Assembly: GCA_001275005.1 (NCBI GenBank)
Contig: JWZX01002234.1
Location: 1 to 25,314, forward strand
Reading direction: 5' to 3'
DNA from: Chrysochromulina tobinii
Taxonomy: Eukaryota; Haptophyta; Prymnesiales; Chrysochromulinaceae
DNA: 25,314 bases
Below the pieces are notes generated by a model that saw only the letters and a list, made by a program, of their open reading frames with translations, was not told the origin of the DNA and searched no databases. Shown here in pieces: positions 19,520 through 25,314 of this stretch. How positions within the stretch are numbered: position 1 is the stretch's first letter; each line of letters opens with the position of its first letter. Position numbers and translations under genes: made by a program.

Positions 19520-19928
19520 TTGGTGCGCTGGAGCCCTCAAATTGCCTTTCCAAGGCCAAAACTGATGCCTGCTGGCTTGTCTGGCAGGCAAGCTGGAGCT
19601 GTTGAGCGAGAAGACGAACGCGCACAGCAGCTATGTCATGTCGGTTGCGTTTTCCCCGGACGGGATCAAGATTGTGTCTGGGTCGCGCGACAAGACGATC
19701 AAAATCTGGGATGCAGATTCGTTCAACCTGCTCGAAACGCGTCCAGGCGAGGCCATGGCCTTCAGCAAAGAGGCGGAGGGTGTGGTGCGAGATGGCGCGA
19801 CAATATGCATAAAAGACGGGGGCGGAGCATTTTATGCACCGAGCCGGATCTTGTGTGTGGCTGTGAGTTGGCCTAGGATTGCTGCCGGCGCGGAGTCAGG
19901 GGAGCTGTACCACCTCGAGGTGATTTGA

Positions 19929-20260
19929 GGGCAGCGTATGGGCACTCTGTGCGCTCTGTGCTGTCCATGCGGAATTGACGTACATGTTTGGACAACGATG
20001 AATGCTCTAGAGGCAGAGGGTGGGAAGCTGGGAACTTGGAGATGCGCCGTCCACATGCAGTTGCAGGGTCTGAGACGCGCGTCAACTGTGCATGTGTGTG
20101 AGTCTGAGTGGAGTAGACTGGAATGAGTGAACTTGAGTGACCCGCGTGGGTAGTGCTCGTGGATGATTTTGGTGCTCATTAGCTTAGACTATGCTTAGAA
20201 CACCCTCAACACGGTCGTGATGTTGAGTTGACCGAAGTCCGAACGCTCGCAACTCCGGAA
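19929..20260 (+). repeat. Second copy of the NACHT 3' flank
   Basis: It resembles 17166-17435 with small insertions, for example an extra stretch around 20148-20190, showing that the duplication covers non-coding sequence beyond the stop codon. Divergence is clearly higher than in the coding blades. Confidence 0.7.
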
Positions 20261-20873
20261 CTCCAGTTGAAGTCGAATAAAACGCACTCGTCTTAGTCGA
20301 CTAACCGACGCGAACAACATACCCATACCGGACAACAATCCTCTATCCTGGAACAGGTGTGGTTAAATAGCTGTAGTTTTAGTAACTACTTTCTAACTTG
20401 AAACTTCTACGTCAATCGTCATGAACTACGTCACCGCGTTTTGGACGACTCAAGCCGGTCAAGGTCGAAAGTTATCCGGATAATGGGTGCTTAGATCGAG
20501 AGCACCCCGAGAGGGATTAAGGAGGTCCCCTTTGTTTAGAGCGTCATCGTCAGAAAAACGTCAGAAATTACCCACAATGGGCGGCGCGTCTGGGGCGATT
20601 CCGCCACTCTGGCGCATCTGGGGCGCATGATCTGGGGCATTCTCGCACTCCACTCTATGCACTAAGTATGGAGTGCCTCCGTCGTGGGGCGTCCACTGCG
20701 CATGTCCATGTGCCTGCGGCTGTGCTCCGCACACGGCGGGCACGCACGCTCTCGCCAGCATCGCCGAGGGCGGGGCGCTTGAAGGAATTTTATTTAAATA
20801 CCTTTTGATCTCGACGGCAGCTTCCCCTGAGAGCGGTCGTTGTGCGGTTCGGTTTGAGTGCGGACGCGCCGGC
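20261..20873. other. Intergenic region, no gene seen
   Basis: This stretch is AT-richer than its neighbours up to about 20560. It then carries TCTGGGGC words repeated four times between 20588 and 20640. Short frames here have no protein-like composition. The right part is presumably the 3' untranslated region of the minus-strand J-domain gene. Confidence 0.45.
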
Positions 20874-22427
20874 TTATCGACTACCGCTTTTACACACGCG
20901 CATCGGCGCCTGCGTCCTCTCATACGCTGCATTGAGAGCCTGCATCGCGTCATTTGCGAGCGGGTGGGCGCATCGGTCCGGGTGCAACTCGAGCGCTAGT
21001 CGTCGGAATGCCTTGAGCAGCTCTCGTTTGTTCACCGTGTTGAGCTCCTTGACACCGTTGAGACGGCTGATGCCAAGAGCGGAGAAGGGATTCGATTCGG
21101 CGTGCTGGAGCACCTGGACTGCAGCGGCGGGGATCGTCTCAATCATATCTGCGATCAACGCGATGTCTTCCGCCGAGACAACGGGCGGCTCGGTGCTGCC
21201 TGCAAGCGTTCTCGCCTCGTGCAGCGCGCTGCGGGCGGCGCGTTGGTCACCCTGCCTCAATGCCCTTCGCGCCGCCTCGAGCGCAGCAACCCCGCGCTGC
21301 TGCGCACTCATCGCGCGCGTTTGCGGTGCCGACGAGGGGCGCTGCTGCGGCTGCGCCTGCCTTTTGCCCGCGGCGGCGCCCGCGGTGGCACCCGCGCGTC
21401 GCGCGGAGGCAGCGCGCCGCGCCTCGCGAGCGGAGCGGTCATAACGAGACTGCGGTTGGCGCGTTGGCCGTGGCGGTGGGCTGGGGGGCTTCGCCGAGCG
21501 CCACGGCGGGGGCGGCGGGGGCGGCGACGCACGTGGTGGCGGCGCACGAGGTGGCGGGTGGGGCGGGTGGGGCGGAGGCGAAGACGAACCTGACGAACCT
21601 GAAGGCTGCGGCGGGGACGGCGCTTGGGACGGCGCTTCCCGCTTGAGTCGTTGCACCTCGTCGATGAGCTCTCTCTTCTCTGCGAATCCGCTCAAGTCCG
21701 CGCCGTGCTGCACGAGGAACTCCTTTAGCTGTCGAATGGACCACCCGATCTCTCCATCCACCTCGGCGGCAGCGGCGGCCGCCGAGGCAGGAGGCGGCGA
21801 GCTCGGAGGATCCTTCTCCTGATGCTGATCCTTCGCTTGATGACGATCCTTTGCCTGATGATGATCCCTAGCCTGATTGGCCCCCACGGAGTGATCGGAC
21901 ACCCCGGAGTGATCGGACCCCCCGAAGTGATCGGACCCCCTGGAGGGTCGAGGCCGTTTCGACTTTGGCGACTTTGGGGAACGTGGGGCGGGCGAGCGCC
22001 GGCCCGCCGACTTGGGCGCGGCGCCTTTCTCCTTGGGCGAGGCCGGATTCCGACCCCTTTTACTCCGCGATGACCTGGCTGTCGGAGCCTTGGGTGGCTT
22101 GGGCAGCGACTCCTGCATCGGGTTTGGTACGGGTTGCCGGTGTTCCTCTGCGGCAGGCTTGGTCCTGGCCCAGCCGCCGTAGCGCATCTCAAGGTTGTGC
22201 TTGGCGCTCTCCCAGCTCTGGCGCTGCTTCTCAACCTCGGCCAACTGCTCCTTGGCCGTCATCGCTGCCCGCGCTTGTGAATTCATTGAGGGTTCCGGAA
22301 ATCGCGAGGACCACTCGGGGTGCCGGTCGCTACCACTGCTGTTGCTGGCAGTGGAGGCCTTGTCGGTGCTGTCGGTTCCAGTGGCAAAGGCCCGCCAAGC
22401 GGGCCACCAATCATGGACCGTGTTCAT
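20874..22427 (-). CDS. SAP-like plus C-terminal J-domain protein
   Basis: A 517-residue product starts at ATG 22427 (MNTVHDWWPAWRAF). The frame can be read back to a GTG at 22445, bounded by a stop. Residues 55-95 are charged and probably helical (MTAKEQLAEVEKQRQSWESA). Then follow a basic Ser/Pro-rich region and His/Asp/Gln repeats (QARDHHQAKDRHQAKDQHQ). A SAP/ARMET-C-like helical motif lies at 229-262 (WSIRQLKEFLVQHGADLSGF, then AEKRELIDEV). A Pro/Ala-rich linker follows. The J domain at about 446-505 has the HPD tripeptide at 482-484 (LLKAFRRLALELHPDR) and NAAYE. J domains stimulate Hsp70 ATPase activity. The SAP-like motif suggests nucleic-acid association or a MANF-like fold. A C-terminal J domain after a disordered body is less common than an N-terminal one. 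It is divergent from the PPP1R11-like gene. Confidence 0.8.
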   Translation of the reverse strand: MNTVHDWWPAWRAFATGTDSTDKASTASNSSGSDRHPEWSSRFPEPSMNSQARAAMTAKEQLAEVEKQRQSWESAKHNLEMRYGGWARTKPAAEEHRQPVPNPMQESLPKPPKAPTARSSRSKRGRNPASPKEKGAAPKSAGRRSPAPRSPKSPKSKRPRPSRGSDHFGGSDHSGVSDHSVGANQARDHHQAKDRHQAKDQHQEKDPPSSPPPASAAAAAAEVDGEIGWSIRQLKEFLVQHGADLSGFAEKRELIDEVQRLKREAPSQAPSPPQPSGSSGSSSPPPHPPHPPPRAPPPRASPPPPPPPWRSAKPPSPPPRPTRQPQSRYDRSAREARRAASARRAGATAGAAAGKRQAQPQQRPSSAPQTRAMSAQQRGVAALEAARRALRQGDQRAARSALHEARTLAGSTEPPVVSAEDIALIADMIETIPAAAVQVLQHAESNPFSALGISRLNGVKELNTVNKRELLKAFRRLALELHPDRCAHPLANDAMQALNAAYERTQAPMRVCKSGSR

Positions 22428-22651
22428 GAGGACGCGGCCGTCCACTCACCTTGCAACGCGTCGACCACTGCAAGCGACTCGCGGCGAACGGTGCTCGGGT
22501 TTTCTCTTTGACGAAACTCTCCTTCGAAACGAACACGAGCACGATCAAGGGGACGGCATCATGTCCTAATCCCAGGGCGTGGCCTCTAGGACTTGCCTTG
22601 ACTTTTTCGCGTACGTGCACGACGGCGCGCCGGCCTTCCTCCACGCGCCTC
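22428..22651. promoter_or_regulatory. Shared upstream region of the J-domain and PPP1R11-like genes
   Basis: These 224 bp separate two divergent start codons. The PPP1R11 frame stays open upstream to 22451, but only the part from 22652 resembles the family. On the minus strand GCAAG|GTGAGT at 22454-22444 is a perfect splice-donor consensus just upstream of the J gene ATG. It might begin a 5' untranslated intron, which I cannot confirm. Confidence 0.4.
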
Positions 22652-22993
22652 ATGGCCGCGATGGTCGACCCTTTGGCTGCCGTCGCGACGATACTCGAGG
22701 TGCCGCTAGACGACCCTGTACCCTCGCACCTCCTCCTCAAGCTCAAGCGCAAGCCTGAGCGCAAGCGCACGGTGCGCTTCACCGACGACACGATCGACAA
22801 CGAAGACCTGTGCCGGAAGAAGAGCAAGAACTGCTGTGTCTTCCATCGGTCGCAGGCACTACCGGACGATGACGACGACGGCGGCGATGACGATACGCCT
22901 GGCGACGCACATCCAGAGGGTAGCGAAGCATCGCCCGCTGCGGACAGCGGTAGCAGCAGCAGCAGCAGCAGCGAGGCTGACTCAGCCACATGA
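22652..22993 (+). CDS. PPP1R11: Protein phosphatase 1 inhibitor-3 / PPP1R11 (Ypi1) homologue
   Basis: 113 residues from MAAMVDPLAAV, close to the size of human PPP1R11 (about 126). The family core is complete: LLKLKRKPERKRTVRF (28-43) contains the RVxF-type docking motif for the PP1 catalytic subunit (R39-F43). TDDTIDNEDLCRKKSKNCCVF (44-64) follows, with the conserved DNE and the CC pair at 61-62. An acidic and Ser-rich tail follows (DDDDDGGDDD, poly-Ser). The yeast and human proteins bind and inhibit PP1 in the nucleus, and human PPP1R11 is also reported to have ubiquitin-ligase activity. The second in-frame ATG at 22661 is an alternative start. No intron is seen. Confidence 0.88.
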   Translation: MAAMVDPLAAVATILEVPLDDPVPSHLLLKLKRKPERKRTVRFTDDTIDNEDLCRKKSKNCCVFHRSQALPDDDDDGGDDDTPGDAHPEGSEASPAADSGSSSSSSSEADSAT

Positions 22994-23377
22994 GGCCATG
23001 CATGATGCTATCGGTGCGGCATGTCTGCCATGAGATGGTCATGCATCGTCACGGTATAACTGGTGGGTCTTGAACCACCCACATCCACATTACCACCACG
23101 GGTCTTTACATTCGTGTGCTCGGACCCCGTCACGGGCCGCTGCCAGGGCCAGGTGTTACACCTCCTGGGCGGCTGGTGGAGGTCTCTCACCAGTTTTCAC
23201 CACACACGCGCGACACGCCGCTTAAACTCGAGTACGTCGTGTTTAATCTTGTCGTGTAATGACGCCGGAAGTGTCGTGATGACCGGCATCATTAAGTGCT
23301 CCTTCACTTTCGAAATCCGCTCGGCAGACCCATCCACCCCGATTGCCGAGCGGGCCCGCTACTTTTGGTGACCCAGT
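22994..23377. other. Intergenic region between the PPP1R11-like and FKBP genes
   Basis: It contains a GTGGGT...ACCCAC hairpin (about 23060-23081) and CCACCC/GGTGG words, but no convincing gene. It presumably holds the 3' flank of the PPP1R11 gene and the promoter of the FKBP gene. Confidence 0.4.
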
Positions 23378-25314
23378 ATGACGTCCCCCGCGACTGCTGC
23401 GGCGTTGGCGCGCGAGGACTATGTGCGGCGCGTCCATCTATACCGCGCGGTGCTCAATGCCGTCGAGGACGGAGCCGCCAAGGCCGTCCGCAGCGCCGCT
23501 CTGCCGACCGGCCAGGGCACCACCCCCGTGGGCATGGCGTGGCTCGCGCAGAATGCAAAGAAGCCTGGCGTGATCACGCTTCCAAGCGGCCTTCAGTACG
23601 TCGTGAACTCAGTCGGGGGCGCAGGCCGCGGCTCGCCCTCGCCCAAACTCACGAGCGAGGTCGACGTCAAGTGGCGCACTACGCTGATCGACGGCACCGA
23701 GGTGGACCCACTCGCGCAGCGGCGCGTGCAGCCGCGCAGCACCATCCACGGCTTCTCTCTCGCGCTACAGCTCATGGGCGAGGGAGACAAATGGACCCTT
23801 TACCTCCCCGCCGAGCTCGCCTACGGCGATGCCGGTCGCGCCGAGCTGCCCGATGGGGGCGGCGCCGCGGTGCCGCCGCGCGCGGCGCTGATTCTCGACG
23901 TGGAGCTGATGAAGGTGGTGGGCTCATCGAAGCCCAAGCCGCTGCGCCCACCCGACCCGCCGCGTCCGGGCGGTACCTTCATCCCTGCACCGTCCTTTGA
24001 AGGCGGCAACTGCCCCGGCTTCATCTTCACAACGCGAGAGCTCGGCACTGGCTACTATCTCGATCAGACCCCGAGTGCTGGCGCGCACTCGCCCACAAAG
24101 GCAGCGGCGCATGCGTCGCTGGGTGCGACCGCCGCGCCGCCTCCCGCGGCTGCCTCGGCTGACGCGCCCGGCGCCGTCTCAGCGGCCCTCGCTTCAGTGC
24201 CGGAGGCGGTTGAGGAGGTCGAGGAGGCGGAGGAGGACGTGCCGGTTACATTACCGGTATTCGGACCGTCTTGTCCGCCAGAGAAGATGCCGCCGCTGCC
24301 GCCGCCGCCGCCGCCTCCACAGGCGCCGCAGCAGGCGCAGCAGTCGCAGCGCCAGCCGCAGCAGTCGCAGCGGCAGCCGCCGCAACAGCAGCCGCGGAAG
24401 CAGCAGCCCGCTGCTGAGCGCGCACCTGGCGCTGCCGCCGCCGCTGCCGCCGCCGCCGCCACCTCCGCCACCTCCGCGCCGTCGCCGGCAAAGCCAAGCT
24501 CAGGCACCGATACCCCCGCGATCACCCGGCGCGGCGCCTCACCGACACGTGGACCCATCCTCACGCCGCTCGCCCGCGGTGGTGGCAAGAACGGGAGCGG
24601 CGGCGTAACCGTTGGGGAAAGGTCGCCGACCGCGCGCGGCGGCAGCAAGGGCGGCGGCAGCGACGCGTTCACTGGCAAGGGGGGTGGAGGCCCAATCGAC
24701 TCGATCGTCAAGGGGGTCAAGGGCGACGAGCCCTCCCATATTAGGAACGAGTCCTCCCATACGTACTCCGGCGCCTCGTCCACGTACACGGGTGCCACGT
24801 CATCCATCGGAGCCCTCTCGACGGCGGCCTCATCGACCACGCCGTCGGAGGCCTCGTGGCGTGGGCCACCGTCCATCTCAGGCACCATCACGTCGACCAG
24901 CACCGGCGCCGGCGCGCCGCGCACCGGCACGGCCGCGATGATGCGCCGGCTCACCGAGGAGTATACATCGAGCGCCTCCCCAACCTTGATGAAAGGCGTC
25001 TCTCCTAACTTTGAGCGCACGCCAACGTCGCGCCCGCGGCCACAACAGTCCGAGGTGATTGCCACTGATCGCCACTGATTGCCACTGATCGCCACTGATG
25101 GCCACAACAGTCCGAGGTGATCCCGCCATGCGGATCGGGAGGCACGACAACCCACGACCGCATGCAAGTGCTCACTATGGCGCCTCCCCACCCCTTCCCA
25201 CAGGTGATCCCGCCGGGCGGATCGGGAGGCACCCTCTTCGAGCGCGACGGGCCACTCTCGTCCTACCGCCCCGCCTCCACCGCTGCCTCGCCTCTCAAGG
25301 GGGGGGGCGGTGGG
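23378..25314 (+). CDS. FKBP-type peptidyl-prolyl isomerase with long disordered tail (partial at right edge)
   Basis: Exon 23378-25054 is followed by an exon from 25204 that runs off the window. Residues 1-60 are a helical leader. Residues 61-180 form an FKBP domain: GVITLPSGLQYVV, LIDGTEVD, TIHGFSLALQLMGEGDKWTL, LAYGD and LILDVELMKV. Compared with FKBP12, Tyr82 is kept (Y149) and Trp59 is Phe (F126), but Phe36 is Val (V109) and Phe99 is Leu (L173), so isomerase activity and FK506 binding may be weak. No signal peptide is obvious. The remaining 400 or so residues are low-complexity (poly-Pro, Gln/Pro, poly-Ala, then Gly/Ser/Thr-rich), probably disordered. The start is the first ATG of the frame. 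Confidence 0.82.
25055..25203 (+). other. FKBP gene intron flanked by duplicated AGGT sequences
   Basis: The donor GAG|GTGATT and the acceptor CCCTTCCCACAG|GTGATC are both phase 0. Without splicing the frame stops at 25078. The intron contains four tandem 10-bp GCCACTGAT(C/T/G) units from 25061, a 22-bp copy of its own donor region (25038-25059 repeated at 25100-25121) and a 29-bp near copy of the start of the next exon (25117-25145 against 25204-25232, 27 of 29 identical). Confidence 0.75.

Larger units (their letters stand above)
19036..19928 (+). pseudogene. 5'-truncated, internally inverted copy of the NACHT-WD40 gene 3' end
   Basis: Similarity to the upstream gene starts abruptly at about 19036 ([16 protein letters not shown], matching [16 protein letters not shown]). 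The NACHT and RelA-like parts are absent. Two blades are then inverted (19096-19512). The last intron (65 nt, GTGCGCTGGA...TGGCAG) and the terminal exon (19588-19928, [17 protein letters not shown] and tail GELYHLEVI) are again on the plus strand and intact. Turning the inverted piece back restores the same blade count as the functional gene. No start codon with an N-terminal domain is present, so this is a pseudogene, or at most a short WD40-only product from 19602. Confidence 0.8.

Noticed and set aside
19086-19625. 179-codon minus-strand frame in the WD40 copy as a separate gene
   Set aside because: It reads introns and exons of the inverted blades in mixed frames. The real content is two blade exons with splice sites, not one open gene.
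22411-22989. Minus-strand 192-codon frame with a Leu-rich N-terminus resembling a signal peptide
   Set aside because: It is the complement of the PPP1R11-like gene. The poly-Leu comes from the antisense of its poly-Ser codons, and the plus-strand frame has clear family motifs.
23050-23090. GGTTCAAGACCC on the minus strand, resembling a tRNA T-arm
   Set aside because: The 7-nt loop is not closed by a proper 5-bp stem, and no D-arm, anticodon arm or acceptor stem can be built around it. It forms only a simple GTGGGT/ACCCAC hairpin.
24064-25191. Minus-strand 375-codon frame opposite the FKBP gene
   Set aside because: It is composed of antisense low-complexity Gly/Ala/Val runs. The plus strand carries the FKBP domain and a splice site, so this is a shadow produced by high GC.

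Overview
This is a GC-rich nuclear window from a unicellular eukaryote. The genes are large and mostly single-frame. They are interrupted by a few short GT-AG introns with pyrimidine-rich 3' ends, and third codon positions are almost all G or C. Gene content (a UBR-box E3 ligase, a PPP1R11-type phosphatase inhibitor, an FKBP, a J-domain protein, a large EF-hand protein of a protist type, and a NACHT-WD40 protein) and the low-complexity Ala/Pro/Gly/Ser tracts suggest a microalga. A haptophyte or related lineage is my inference and cannot be proven from this window.

Left part (1-12560). A 3' gene fragment encodes a Ser/Gly-rich plus coiled-coil protein (2-874). It is followed by a hairpin-bearing spacer and a minus-strand EF-hand/LRR protein (1276-3735). 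That gene is divergent, across about 300 bp, from a very large three-exon N-degron-type E3 ligase (4038-12560). The ligase has a UBR box, winged helix, a RING-H2 split by a long acidic insert, and the UBR C-terminal cysteine domain.

Centre (12561-20873). The most interesting locus is a STAND-type NACHT NTPase (12888-17165) with a RelA/SpoT-like nucleotidyltransferase domain nested inside the NACHT helical region. Its C-terminal WD40 blades lie on a regular 195-bp exon-intron array (129-nt phase-1 exons, 66-nt introns). About 2 kb downstream lies a 5'-truncated copy of the same 3' end, including its 3' flank. In this copy a 417-bp piece holding two blades has been cleanly inverted. An HNH/zinc-knuckle protein gene sits between the two copies.

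Right part (20874-25314). A minus-strand protein with SAP-like and C-terminal J domains is divergent from a small PPP1R11/inhibitor-3 homologue. Next is an FKBP-type protein with a long disordered tail that runs off the window. Its last visible intron lies among duplicated AGGT-containing sequence, as expected for an intron made by local duplication.

The housekeeping genes (UBR, PPP1R11, FKBP, J protein) show no operon-like link. The NACHT-RelA-WD40 gene, its rearranged copy and the HNH gene form an accessory, possibly immune-like, fast-evolving island.
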